Assembly: GCA_023101725.1 (NCBI GenBank) | Contig: JALJCO010007894.1 | Location: 248,001-312,000 of the forward strand | Length of the DNA: 64,000 nucleotides | Direction: 5' to 3' | From: Atherinomorus stipes | Taxonomy: Eukaryota > Chordata > Actinopteri > Atheriniformes > Atherinidae | Shown here: in pieces, positions 1-11,809 of the stretch | Position numbering within the stretch: position 1 is the stretch's first letter | Layout of the letters: each line of letters opens with the position of its first letter | Made by a program: the position numbers and the translations under genes | Notes under the pieces: generated by a model | Databases searched by the model: none | The model's input: the letters and a program-made list of their open reading frames with translations, nothing else | What the model was told of the DNA's origin: nothing

Positions 1-866
1 TTTTAATGTTGTGGGAAAAAGTCAGAATTAGACTTTTTTCCCCAAACATTTTTTGGAAAAAGAGATTTTTTTCTCAAAACATTAAAGAAAAAAAACATTT
101 TAAAATGTTTTGAGAAAAAAAAAATCAGAATTCTGACTTCAATTCAAAAGAATTCTGAAATTCTCAGAATTGTTTTTCTTTTGCAAAACATTTTTTTAAT
201 GTTCTGGAAAAAAAAATCAGAATTCTGAGGGAAACGTGTCAGAATTCCAACTTTAATTTCAGAATTAAAGAATTCTGAGATTCTCAGAATTCTGAAGGAA
301 AAAAAGTCAGAATTCTAACTGTTTTCACAGAACTTTTTTTTTTTTAGAAAAACAGAAAAAAAAAGAATCAGCCATTTTTCATTTTTGTTTAATGTTCTGG
401 GAAAAAAAGTCAAAATTCTGACTTTAATCTCAGAATTCCGAGAAAAAGAAAAGTCACAATACTGACTTTTTTCCTCAGAATTCAGATTTTTTTTTTAAAA
501 ATTTTTGTTTCTTTCATGTTCTGAGAAAAAAGTCAGAATACAGACTTTTTGTGAGTCGATTAAATGCAGAATTAAAGAATTCTGAAATTCTCAGAATTGT
601 TTTTTTTTTTCCCACAACATTTTTCTTTAATGTTCTGGAAAAACAAATTGGAATTCTGAGGGGAAAAAAGTCAAAATTCTAACTTTTTTTTCTCAGAACT
701 TTGACTGTTTTTTAGAAACTTAAAAAAAAAAAAATCTGCCCATTTTTATCTTATTTTTTTAATTGCTCTGGAAAACACAGTCAAAATTCCGAGATTTAGG
801 TCAGAATTCTTGTTTTTTTTATCACATTTTTTATCTTATATCCCTTCAGTGGCCCTAATCTTCTTC
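1..866. repeat. GAATTC-rich palindromic repeat, right part of a TIR element
   Basis: The stretch is made of short units such as AGAATTCTGA separated by T or A runs (ttttttctcag, ctttaatctcag). Each unit is self-complementary, so the region can fold in many registers. It ends near 845-866 with CAGTGGCCCTAATCTTCTTC, the terminal motif that bounds four other copies in this window (27271-28227, 29332-30007, 53966-54443 and a partial one near 34430). The left end lies before the window. No coding content. Confidence 0.75.
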
Positions 867-1455
867 TATACATATACACTCAACAACTTAAAAAGGGATT
901 ATTAACAGGCAGGGTGGTCATGGTAACATCAGTTTATTTTTCCAAAAGTGTGTGCAACGCCATTATCAGACAGCAAACTTCTTTCAGAACAAATCAAAAG
1001 AATGTGTCAGCTGTGAAGTACATGCATGCGGTTTTCATGCCAAATATGAAAACTTCAACCAGTTATAACCATGTAATCAGCTACGAAATGCACCAAGCAC
1101 AGTCTTGTATTTCAAATATGTTTGAGTGTGGGCACACAAGAGACATTAGTAATATGCTGGACTCTGGTTTATCTTTGGAGAGGTCAGCTGTCGCAGGGGA
1201 GGAGCAAAGGGAGCTCTCTTGCCAATCCTGCATGCAACAAGCAGTACAATACCAAGTTAACTTGAGTAAACCCACGTCACACTTAATGTTGTCAAACGGT
1301 AGCTGGAATGCGAAGAATCTGTGTAAAACTATTAGACAATCAGAAGTACAAAAAACAAACTCATACAAAACATACTGATCTTGTGTTACTCAGGTTAGAC
1401 ATGAATCAAGAGTTAAGTCAAGGAGGTGAATACAAAGATTTGGTTAAGTTTAACA
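867..1455. other. Spacer without recognised gene
   Basis: Unique-looking AT-rich sequence downstream of seh1l. A 154-codon open frame (914-1378, plus) has no family resemblance I recognise, no splice context and low-complexity codon use, so I do not call it a gene. A distal 3' UTR of seh1l cannot be excluded. Confidence 0.4.
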
Positions 1456-2136
1456 TAGTGATGCACGATAACAAAAATTTCCACCGATAATTTTCTACTT
1501 CCCATGGTCGATACCATAACCAATAACTGATAAGTTTATATTTAAAAATTAATATAATCTGCAGTTTGTGCTCTGGATGCAGCATGACATTTAGCTGCAA
1601 ACAAAAAGAAAGAAAAAAACAAAAAAACAGCTTTCCATGGGATCACCACAAACATCGCATTGGTTAATTATATTGATAACCGTTTTATATAATATAATAT
1701 ACTTGATTATTCCCAATTAGAGAGCCAATTAGGATATTCATTCTTTGCATTTAACCCATCTTGGGTTTACCCCATATAATACTTAATATTTGACATTTAT
1801 ATTAATTGCTATTAGTAGTAGTATAAGTATTATAATGCAAAAAAATATAATATAACAATAAGATATAATTTTTATTATTAATCAATTATATTTAATTCAT
1901 TATTAATCGAATTTGATACTTTATTTCCTCATTTCAGGGAGCCTTTTAAGATCTGGCTAGGGACAACAGATGAAAACTAGCCTTTGACTACATCTGGCAT
2001 GTTTAGAAGTTTTTCTTATCTTTTTTATATGTTTGGCCCTATAAAATGAACAAAATTAGAAAAATATTGTCTCATCGGAACAATATCAATATTCAGTTTT
2101 AAAGCCAATATTGACCGATAATATCGTGCATCACTG
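1456..2136. mobile_element. hAT-like non-autonomous element (681 bp)
   Basis: Inverted ends TAGTGATGCACGATA at the left and TATCGTGCATCACTG at the right. The flanks GTTTAACA (1448-1455) and GTTTAACG (2137-2144) match at 7 of 8 positions, the 8-bp target duplication expected of hAT transposition. The interior is AT-rich without a transposase. Same superfamily as the copies at 4288-4924, 41752-42856 and 60304-61627, which begin TAGGGATGCACGAT. Confidence 0.8.
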
Positions 2137-3041
2137 GTTTAACGTAATCAAACTGAACATAAATACAGCCACATATCATCTTTGGTAAACCCAAAAGTTT
2201 ACTGGCACGTTTAATTTCTGCTTCATATAAACATCTAATCTTCATGTTTTAACTTATATTGTCATTATATAAAAAGTAGAGAGCTACACATTTAAATGAT
2301 GACATTGAAGGCTCTGAAAAGAAGAATGGTTGAAAATTTATAGCTAATAAAAATATATTTTGAAGCAGAGACTTGCAAGTTTTTGGAAATGTAAATGGCT
2401 GTACTCACGCTCACATTCATGTGTTCACAAACGGTTAATATGATTTCATTCAAGCTTTTCTTATGTTCAGCAAAGAGTTTGGCAATACTTGCCCAAAGAT
2501 ATGTTTATTTGAAAAGAGAAATGAGGAGAGCTTTGATTGGTTTCATAGCTCTGTTCAAAGCAGAAACCCTCACCAAGATGTTGTTTTTGATCCAGACTTA
2601 TCAAAATTCCCAGTAATAACAAAATAAAGTTACCATAGCAACAAAAACAACGTTTCTACTGCATCTCCTGAAATAGAAATTGATTCAATAATATTCACAT
2701 TATAACAAATTATACCAACATTTTTTCTTTATTTTTTTTTAATAAGAAGCTAACATTGAGCCCTCACTACCAATGCAAAGTAGAAACATGACATCACTCT
2801 TATGACATGCATCAAGAGGAAGTCATCGTAACACACCCAGCTCCGCAGGTCGGATCCAGATAACCTGCACGCTGGAAGCCGAAAGCCAAGCTCTTTGCAT
2901 GAAGGCAGCATTGGGTCAGTGAGTCCGAGAGGTTTGTCAGTGGGCAGCTGCACTCTCAGTCAGTGTGAGGCAACAACTACGTAGTCAGTTCTGACGGGCT
3001 CGGCTTGGACCGGGTGAGTGGCAGCAGACGCACCACACCAC
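2137..3041. other. 3' flank of seh1l
   Basis: No gene or clear repeat. On the minus strand it follows the in-frame seh1l stop. A TTTATT (AATAAA on the minus strand) at 2728-2733 could be a polyadenylation signal, which would make roughly 2710-3041 the 3' UTR; this is weak evidence. I could not find a downstream exon coding the short KHS ending seen in the common vertebrate isoform. Confidence 0.35.
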
Positions 3042-6000
3042 CTACCTTCCTGCTGACATCCCGTTCAGGGCATTCTGGGAGGTCTGAACGGAGGAGCCCA
3101 CCACTGTACTCATGGCTGAGGGCTGACCAGATGAGCCCGTCAGAGGGCTGCCGTCTCCCTTCAAGATACCAGTACACTTCCAGTTGTCCATGTAGTTCGC
3201 TGCACCAACACAGAAGGTGAAGCAAGTAAGAGGAAAGAAGATGGGAGACCAACAGAAACAGAACTTCATACAGATTCTCTATATCTGTCAGCTAGACATG
3301 TATACAAATCATTCTTTGACACATTTATCAGAGTAATCCAGTAAAAAGTGACATGTTCACAGCTTGTTTTCACTGCCCTCTGCTGGCCAAATCAAATAAT
3401 TTATTCCAAGTTTAAAATTGCTTCATAGAACAGTCCAGCCCCGAGAACTACTATCCTGCACATTTCGGTTGCATCCCTTCTCCAACACACCTGAATCAAA
3501 TAAATGGCTCGTTACCAGGCCTCTGCAGAGCTGAATGACGTGTACATGAGAGAATTAGCAATTTGACTCAGGTGTGTTGGAGAGGACATGTTCTAAAAAC
3601 TGCAGAATACAGTCGTCCTCAAAATTATTCATACCTCCAATTAAAGAAAAGGCAAAATTCACAATTGACAATTCAAATAACAAGACAGTAAAAAAAAACT
3701 AATAAATAAAAATTTACTAAATTATAAGTTTGTGAAATAAAATATTGTTTTTGAATTATGGTTGGGAATTATAATAAAAACAAACAAACAAAACTGTCCC
3801 AAACACATCAGAATTAGCGATGACGCTGCAACACAGCTGAGATGAGGCAGAGAGAGGAAAAATAACTTTCCAGGACATTTTCCTCTCTCATTTTCCATGT
3901 GTTTTCCATGACTGGAAAAATGTTCACTTATTTTCCAGGTTTTCCAGGATACGGGGAACCCTGGGAACTCCTGATCTAAAATTTTATTGAGCAACAAGTT
4001 GAGGCAATCACTGCAATCAGGTGTTTTCCCTCTTGTTCAATAAGACTTCTGCACCTGTTGACAGGTATTTTGGTCCACTGTTCATGGGAAAGATGCTCTA
4101 AGTATGTTTGTTTATTTTTTGTATTATTATTTTTTAAACCCGCAAAATTCAAAATCAATGTTTTATTTTACTTAATTATCATTTAGCAAATTTATCATTA
4201 CTTTTTCAGTTTCTTGTTATGTAAATTACTTTTGTGAATTTATCCTTTTCTTTAATGGGAGGGTGTCTCAACTTTCACACCGTACTGTAGGGATGCACGA
4301 TGTTGGAATTTTGGCCGAGATGCCGATATTTTAAAACTCATGTGGCCGATAACCAATATTGATACCAATATTAAAGCTGAAAAAAATAACCAGTCACTGC
4401 AAATAGCTGATTTGTTATTCGTTTCCGAAACTTTGAAAAAAAGGGGTGGGAAAAAATTTCAATACACTGAAATATCGCAAGATTTTCATATATCAATATC
4501 AAATCGATATTTAAAAATGCGGGATCGACCTATTTTACTTACAAAATTTCATCGTTCTGTTATTAAAAACTCACGATATTTCGCAAACTCCCGCGAGATT
4601 TCGTAACAGAACGATGAAATATCGCAAGATTTCGTTCGTAAAAATAGATGGATATTGCGTTTTTAAATGTCAATAAGATATCAGCATATGAAAACATTGC
4701 AATATTTCAGTGTATCAATATTTTTTCCCACCCCTCATCTGTAGAAGTTTTAGAGTCTGTAAAAAAAAAAAAAAGAAGTTTTTGAAGAAGAAGTAGTTTT
4801 GAGTTTTTTAAGACTTTAGAAACAGCAGGCTGATTAGTTAAATATCGGTGGGGTGGCCAATGTCTGATATTCAGTTTTAAGGCCGATACCAATCGGGTGC
4901 AGATCATATTGTGCTGCATTCCTACCGTACTGTATTTTTCATGAAGAAATTCTCAATAATATTTCACAAAAGTAACCTTACAAAGGTCTCCATTTACCAA
5001 ACCAACAACTTTTACTACAGCTGTCACCAAACTGACAGAAAGATTAAAGGAATAGTTCACCCTCAGAATGATTTAACTTTATTTTCCACTTACCCTGATG
5101 GTGAGCAAGACTCTGGAGCACTTTTTTAAATATGTCAAATGCAGCCGGAGATCAGGACGACTTCTTGTTTCCCCCCAATGGAGTTCGCCAGGGTCCGAGC
5201 CAAAAAGGTCCACAAAAAATTGTCAATATTCCTCCATACTGCTCGTCCCATGTAGTCCAAGTGCCCTGAGTGGGTAGCATCCAGAATTTACTCGAAACGA
5301 CGCCATTTAGTATATTTTTAGAGTCTAAACAATACTACATCGCATGCCTGGCAAACACGCCGATGCACATTCACGAAACTACGGAAGCCACGGCAGACGA
5401 GATAGAAAGAAAAAGAGAACGCGCTCTCTTTCTTTTAGATCAATATCCAACCCCTCTTGCGTTTGTCCCGGTTTGTCTAGAGCTCTTGCGCTTTTAGCAC
5501 AATGTAAACACCAAATTTCTTCTTCTACGCTTGCATTATCGGCAGAGTAGGATCTGAACGCTGAGGCTTCCGTAGTTTTGTGACCGTGCATGTGCGCGCA
5601 TCGTTGAAGTAAACAATACTCCTTTTTAGGCTCTAAAAATATAGTAAATGATGTCGTTTCGAGTAAATTCTGGACGCTACCCATTACGCTGCCCATCATT
5701 ACCTCTGTTAACTTTCATTTCTCCCTTGTCAGGCCCAGCAGTATGAAATGGAATGGTGTAACAGACAAATGTTTAAATAAAGAAATAAAATGAATAAACA
5801 TGATATCAAGTGGAGCCTTATGTTCATAAAGCTCCGCTTGGTAAAGCAAAACTGTTCAACAGAATAAAGCAATCAGATTTCCATTTTGCTTGCTTCGATG
5901 CTGGACAGGACAAGTAGAAAAAAAAAAAAAAAAAAAAAGTGGTCCAGAGTCTTGCTCACCATCAGGGTAAGTGAAAAATAAAGTTAGATCATTCTGAGGG

Positions 6001-9000
6001 TGAACTATTCCTTTAAATGACGAGTCAGCAAGCGCTGCCAGCAGCAGCCTCCCACCTTTCCATAGACGCACGCAGCCGTCGTCTCCAGAGGAAGCCAGCA
6101 GGGTGCTGGTGATGTTCCAGCTCACACGCCACACCTGGGAGTTATGGTTGTCAAACTGAGCCATAATCTGCACCTCAAACTTGGTGGGTCCTGTGGTGGT
6201 GCTCTCTTTCCTGTCAGAAGAATCCGGAATAAGATAAATTTGAATTCACTCGGACGTGAAATGCAGGTTTCAGGGACAACACCCATTACTGCCCATCATT
6301 CACTCAAATGACAACAATGACAATAGAAAAAGAAAAAAACTGAATGTGTCACCTCATGGGAACAAGCTTAAATATTCTGACGTCTTTTGTTGCGATGGCG
6401 AGCACATGGAATGATCTCCCCAGGTTTGGAGCGAATGCAATGTCGTGGACGGCATCTGTGACGGTCATCAGCGTCTCCGCTTTCGCATATTTCCTTTAAA
6501 ACGATAAAAATGGTTCAAAGTAGAGAAAAAATAAACATTGTAATGGTGTGTATAATAACAACAGTATACATAAGGGATCAACCGATACAGATTGTTTTAG
6601 GGCTGATACGGATATTTTCTCATCAGCCTCAACATATACAACTTGATATTTGGGGCGGATACTGCATTTAACTCTCAAATTAATACAATGAGGATTACGA
6701 TGAAAAGTAATTTTACATCCTCTTAATATAAACAAGCACAAAGCACTTCAAATACATATAAAAAAATGTGTTATTGTGAAAATAATAAATAGAAACATTA
6801 AACCCGTGATTAGAGATGCAACAATCCAATACCTGGATTGGATATAGCTCCGATATTGACGCGTTTGCTGGATCAGATATCGGATGAATGAGGCCGATCC
6901 AGCATTCCGGTCATTTCTTCTTCTTTTTTTTTTAAAATTTAATATCATACATTTTAAAATATCTGTTTGCAGTGAACTTTACATGGAAGTAATATTAATT
7001 TCTTTTTGCTGCAAATGTACTTTATTAGTTAATAAACAATATTAAGTACATTTATATCTGTGTTAATTAGTTACCTTTTTTTTGATGAGGCTAAATATTT
7101 ATGTCAAGCCTGATGCCTTACATGGGAGGGTATATGGTTTATTCTTTTAAGAGCACTATCGGATTGGTATCGGCCGATATGCTCAGCCCAGGTATCGGTA
7201 TTGGAAAAAACTGTATCGGTGCATCTCTACTTGTAATAAATAAATATATCATATATAAAAAGTCTAAGTTATGCTGAGCGGGCGTCCAGCACACCCAAGG
7301 TATCGGCTGATGCCGATACCAGCAAAAAACACAAATATCGGCTGGCCGATGTATCGGTTGATCCTTACACATAACACTCGTAGGGAGCACTTACCGCGTG
7401 TTTTCGTTGTACTCGTAGATCTGAACCTTCCCACCGTATGTCACGTTGCTGTCGTCACTCCCCACAGCAAACATTGGAGGGTGAGCACGAGAGCTGAGTG
7501 AAATTAACATGACACATAGGATTATTACCATTTACGGGGGAACTTTGGTTAGTTTAAAGCGGGCTAACTTTCCTGAGCTGCTGATGTATTGTACTGCTTT
7601 CTTTTTTCTTGTTTGTAGTTGTCTTCTCTTTCTTGTTTGTTAATGTTTAATTTTCCATAAATGTTTTTGTATTTTGGGGGTTCTTTACAAGCCTTTAGAA
7701 CTGCCACAAGCAATTATTTTGATAATCAACTAGTCACCGATTATTTTGGCGACTAGTCGACGAATCGGATCATATGAAAATTGTAGCATATTTACATAGT
7801 CTAGTCAAAAGTTCGGACACTTTCTCGTTGAATCTAATGGAAAAACGTGTCCAAACATTTGACAGGTAGTGCGTGTGTTTATTTATGTCAATAAAAAATT
7901 TTAAAAAGTTGACCCTGATAACCACGACTACGCACATGCGTCAGAGACAGAACGGCAGACAAAGCAGTAGAAGGTACAATGTCAATTTTTAGAGGAAAAA
8001 TAAACCTTTTACCAATAAATGATTGGTCGATTATGGATTTAGTCAACTATTTTGATGAGCAGTTGATTAATTGACTAATCGTGGCAGGCCTATAAGCCTT
8101 TATAGGCTTTTTTAACTTCTCCAGTACTTATTATTCTTGTCTCGTCACTGTCTTTTGTTATTGTCTTTTTAATGGAGCAAATAAATAAAACAAACATGTC
8201 AGTTCCTAAGGAAGTGAAATTTACTAAGCTACATTAGGAAAAGCAGTAGGCTGAAATATAGAGAGGATAATGGTCCTTATATACAGTCGTCCTAAAATTA
8301 TTCATTCCCTCCAATTAAAGATGATGCTAAATTCACAATAGAAATTCAAATAATAACAAAAATATATATATATATATAAAATCACAAAATTATGATTTAG
8401 TGATATATAACATTGCTTTTTAATTATAGTTAAAGAGAACAATAATAATAATAAAAAAAAACTGTCCCAGACAAATTAAAGCACTTTGCTCATAAACAGT
8501 GGACAAAAATACCTGTCAACAGATGCAGACGTCTGATTGGACGTTACAGAAAACACTTGATTGAGGTGATAGTGTTGCAATTTGATTTTCATAAAATTTT
8601 ATGTATTTATTTTTCAATTTCAATTTATTTCACTGACAGCTGGATTTTTTTCCTTATGTAATGGGAGGGTATAAATGATTTTGAGGACGACTGTATGTGC
8701 TTTTCAACAGTCCCAATAAACCACGACAGTGTAACTTCATTGTTCCTGAGCTTGTCCCAACAAAATGTCACCAGTTGAAGATTGGGATTGATGCAAGATG
8801 CAATCAGAATTCCTCCTGCCAAGAGCATGTATTTTGCTTTAACTTCATGCTTTTTAAAGTTAGTCTAGAATCACACTCGGTACAAAATAAAATAAAGAAA
8901 CCCAATAGGTTAGTCCCACAGAGACCAAAGTTTTCAAATACATGTAAACATGTTAGTCTCACTGAAGTTGTGTGTTGGATGGTAAGAGAACCACCACCAG

Positions 9001-11332
9001 GGATAGTATGCATCTCTTCAGTCAAATAAATAACATGTACAACACAAACAAAATGTAAACAGCTGTGAAGCTACGGCTGGAGGTGTTACAGTTTACGTTT
9101 GTTGCTAGCTGACTTGTTTATCAAATGTTTGGTCCATAATGTAAAGAGTCAACTGGGGGAAAAAATCCAATTCTAAAACAAAATGAAAGGCAGCAGTTTC
9201 ACGGCAGTCAGACATAATTCAATCCATTTCCCTCCGCTTGCATACTGGGGCAAAAAAAGAGTGGTCTAATTAAGTGGCCTAGCTGAGCTATACACATAAC
9301 TCCACTTAACTGTGCATGGAAACAAAGTGGCTGAGATAAAGCAAGCCAATGTTTTCTTCACCGTTATATTCGGGAGCAATGTTTGATTAAATTTTGTTTT
9401 AGAAACTGTTATTCTCATGTTAGATGTGCGGTTTATGATGAACAGTGTCCTTGCACATTTTTCTGTAATGACAAGTCATCTTTTCTAACTCAGAACTTAA
9501 ACTATAAACATGGCAACTGCACCATCTTAAATTATTTTCCTAAACTCAGAGGCTTAAATTGCCTTTCATAAAATATTGTATGCAAAAGCAAAACGAGACT
9601 GAACATGAAACTTGTTATTATGACTCATAATTTATCAAGATAGAGGTTTTTTAACAGGTGATGGAACTGGACTGTTAATCTTGATTCTTGTAGAAATTCT
9701 CAATGTTGTATTTGGAACTAAAAACACAAATCCAGCCAATCCTCATTAATTAATGAGAATACTGATTAATTAATCAATCCTAGCAATTTTGTGCAATTGT
9801 GGCACTTTAATGGAACAGTCCCAGCACTCCTCCTGATACACAGATCAAAGGAACTCTACTTCCATGTTTCTGATGATGAAAATGAGAGAAATGTGAAGCA
9901 TCTTCCATCTGAAATCATCAAAAACCAAGCACAACAGTTCCCCACTTTTCTGCTAAAAGAGGAGCTAAAATGTTTGTACCATTTGCAATATCATGGTAAA
10001 AGACAAACAAAAGCCATCGACTGACAAGCTTTCTGAATATGTAGAAAAATAAAAGAAATAAATCAGGCCAACATCAATAATAATAAAAAATACAGTAAAT
10101 TTCTTAACACATTTTCATGTTCTCATGCAACACAAAACTGTTGTCTGACCTGGATGGGTTCCAAGAAATGCAGCTGCAGCTGAGCTTGCATGAAATCTCA
10201 TGCTGCAGGGACCACTGACTCAGGTTCATCACATCAGGCGCTTCGTAGATCCTCACCACGCCGTCTGCTGAGCAGGTAGTCAGCATCAGACCCATGTGTT
10301 TGGGAGCAAACTTCACGTCGGTCACTGACGTTCTGCTGTCCACTAGTGTGGTTCTCTTAATCTAAACCAGAGAAACACAAAAGAGATCAGAGCTAAAATC
10401 TTCCTCACAGACAGACCTGAGGCTTAGAATGGTTGTACAAACCCAGTGGCTCAACCCTCTCTGCTTGTCATTGGACTCCCCCACTATCTCCTCCCAGACG
10501 GCAGCAGTTCTGTCAAAGGAACAGGAGGCTAAAACCTGTCCAAATTCTGGATGAGCCCAGGTTACCCTCCATACTGATCCACTGTGTGTCTGCACAGAAG
10601 ATGAGGTTTCCTTTAATCAGATATTCCTATACAGGACTATTTCACATTGAGAGCATGATGTTTTGATCAATAATACACAACAAATACTCAGATAAGGAAA
10701 CCATACAAATACTATAAAAAGCTTTAGCCTAATAAGGCTTCTCTGATAACATCTTAAGATAAGAAAACAAACAGAGGCAAGTTTTTTACCTTCCAGCTGG
10801 CTGTGCAATGCCACTCGCCATTCTCACTTTTGTCCCAAACCTGAGGAATAAATACAGCAGCTTTTACCTCCACTGTACACATGCTTGTTAAATTAGTTGC
10901 ATCAGACACAATGACAGTCCTAAACCATCGAAATCTTTGGCAATTTATATGCAATGCACGAGCTAAAGCATTGGGTAAAGTCTTATATGATTAACTAATA
11001 GTTTGTCTACAGCTAACTTAGCTTGAATAGTACAATTAGTATAGAAAATGGAATAAAGTGTAACGTTGTACAGTTTGCTTTAAGTGTAACTGCAAAGGTG
11101 AGGTTAAGCAAAAACGCTTAGACATCAACCAGAAAGCCAATAAGTCCACCAGAAATATGAGTATAACGTGGGTAAAGCTAGCACGCTAATATTAGCAGCA
11201 AATGCTAACTTTAGCACTTACCTTGACACTTTGGTCACTGGAGCAAGTTGCCATTCTCCGACCGTGAAAATCATACGAAACATCGTGAATTAGATCTTTA
11301 TGATCTGCTGCGATACTACGAGCGACAAACAT
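3042..11332 (-). CDS. seh1l: seh1l, SEH1-like nucleoporin / GATOR2 subunit, 8 coding exons
   Basis: WD40 protein that joins the nuclear pore Y-complex (Nup107-160) and the GATOR2 complex acting on mTORC1 signalling. Coding exons on the minus strand: 11332-11222, 10840-10790, 10589-10443, 10361-10150, 7493-7395, 6493-6353, 6210-6056, 3199-3042. They join in frame to 357 residues; vertebrate SEH1L isoform A is about 360. Recognisable landmarks in order: [18 protein letters not shown] at the start, [18 protein letters not shown] in exon 3, [11 protein letters not shown] in exon 4, [13 protein letters not shown] and [11 protein letters not shown] in exon 7. The pattern fits an open six-bladed propeller that is completed by a blade from Nup85 or MIOS. 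The last exon reads to an in-frame TAG (3044-3042), but that TAG overlaps a good donor (GTAGGT at 3045), so splicing to a further short exon is possible. Exon 3 uses a weaker donor, GTTTGT. Introns 5 and 7 carry large transposons. The start is certain by homology and lies opposite the divergent ptpn2 promoter. Confidence 0.96.
3431..3606. mobile_element. Short palindromic MITE fragment in seh1l intron 7
   Basis: Contains CTCCAACACACCTGAATCAA near 3480 and the inverse TTTGACTCAGGTGTGTTGGAG near 3561, with GGCCTCTGCAGAGCT at the centre. I recognise this as a hairpin-forming repeat common in fish genomes; the outer arms are degraded here. Confidence 0.55.
3610..4287. mobile_element. Tc1/mariner-like MITE (CAGTCGTCC family), altered right end
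   Basis: Begins with CAGTCGTCCTCAAAATTATT directly after a TA. The interior shares blocks with the other copies, for example CAATCACTGCAATCAGGTGT and CCTGTTGACAGGTATTTTGG. The right end reads CTCAACTTTCACACCGTACTGTA, the inverse of a variant terminus also seen near 58732. The insert near 3840-3965 (repeated TTTTCCATG / TTTTCCAGG) is not shared by other copies. It abuts the hAT element at 4288. Confidence 0.65.
4288..4924. mobile_element. hAT-like non-autonomous element with perfect 8-bp TSD
   Basis: Left end TAGGGATGCACGATGTTGG, right end ATTGTGCTGCATTCCTA. It is flanked on both sides by CCGTACTG (4280-4287 and 4925-4932), a perfect 8-bp duplication. The interior contains ATATCG/CGATAT inverted motifs and repeated AAATCTCGCGAGATTT-like palindromes. 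No coding capacity. Confidence 0.82.
5044..6016. mobile_element. Foldback element (about 970 bp) in seh1l intron 7
   Basis: Outer arms of about 80 bp: TTAAAGGAATAGTTCACCCT at 5044 and its inverse AGGGTGAACTATTCCTTTAA ending at 6016, extending through the shared GGTGAGCAAGACTCTGGA. Further inverted pairs lie inside: GAATTTACTCGAAACGAC (about 5285) with GTCGTTTCGAGTAAATTC (about 5653), and AAACTACGGAAGC (about 5378) with GCTTCCGTAGTTT (about 5567). A poly-A run sits at 5919-5938. No transposase, so it must move in trans. The right end lies 39 bp from the splice donor of seh1l exon 7. Confidence 0.8.
6573..7366. mobile_element. ATCAACCGATACAGAT-family TIR element, interrupted
   Basis: Left end GGATCAACCGATACAGAT, right end ATGTATCGGTTGATCC. 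Repeats of this family also occur at 16112-17440, 33732-34094, 55268-55395 and 56272-58725, sharing blocks such as TTCTCATCAGCC and TTTGGGGC(C/G)GATACTGCATTT. This copy is split by another element at 6811-7229. Located in seh1l intron 5, with the right end about 30 bp from the donor of exon 5. Confidence 0.75.
6811..7229. mobile_element. hAT-like element nested in the 6573-7366 element
   Basis: Ends TAGAGATGCAACAATCC and ATCGGTGCATCTCTA are inverted. The host family elsewhere reads AAACTTGTAATAAAT at this point; here the host is split between CCCGTGAT on the left and CTTGTAAT on the right, a decayed 8-bp duplication (5 of 8, all transitions). This dates the insertion after the host element. 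Confidence 0.7.
7698..8091. mobile_element. Probable hAT-like MITE in seh1l intron 4
   Basis: The left end CTGCCACAAGCAATTATTTT and right end TGACTAATCGTGGCAG form an imperfect inverted pair, with inner pairs around GACTAGTCGAC and TTGATTAATTGACTAATCG. No coding frame. Confidence 0.5.
8284..8693. mobile_element. CAGTCGTCC-family MITE with intact ends and TA duplication
   Basis: CAGTCGTCCTAAAATTATTC at the left, GATTTTGAGGACGACTG at the right, with TA on both sides (8282-8283 and 8694-8695). About 410 bp, so this is the cleanest short copy of the family here. The TA target and short inverted ends point to Tc1/mariner transposase acting in trans. Confidence 0.8.
9030..10149. other. seh1l intron 4, remainder
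   Basis: No repeat or gene recognised. Ordinary AT-rich intron sequence up to the exon 4 donor at 10150. Open frames here are short and have no family resemblance. Confidence 0.5.
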
Positions 11333-11733
11333 GATTACAACTAAAATACCAGCAGGTTTAGTCACAGTTGTAAGCTAGCAGGCCTGTCATAGGTCTACTA
11401 GACTGCATGTGTAGGTTTGGCGCCGGGGTCCTCCTATATTGTGATGTGATGTTGGCCACAGAGGGGCGCCTTCACACAACATTTAGGCAGCTTTTATTTT
11501 GGGTTTTGAGATACTTCAGCGAAAGACTAAATTTGCCGAATCGTAAATAAATTTAAATCGAACCTAAAAATGTGTTTTTTTAAACAATATTAGTAAAAGT
11601 GCGAGACTTTAAAATTTTCTAAGTTAAATATTTCAACTTTTCTATGGCAGTTTTGAGTTAGCAGGGTTGCCACGTTTGTTACGCGCACGCTGCATCAACC
11701 CACTTTGAAGAGCCCGATGTATGTATATGTAGG

Positions 11734-11809
<76 letters not shown>

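Noticed and set aside
914..1378. 154-codon open frame downstream of seh1l
   Set aside because: No recognisable domain, homology or splice context; chance frame in AT-rich DNA is more likely.
2750..2953. Minus-strand frame as a possible extra seh1l exon for the long C-terminal isoform
   Set aside because: Sequence does not resemble the known vertebrate alternative tail; no convincing acceptor in the right phase.
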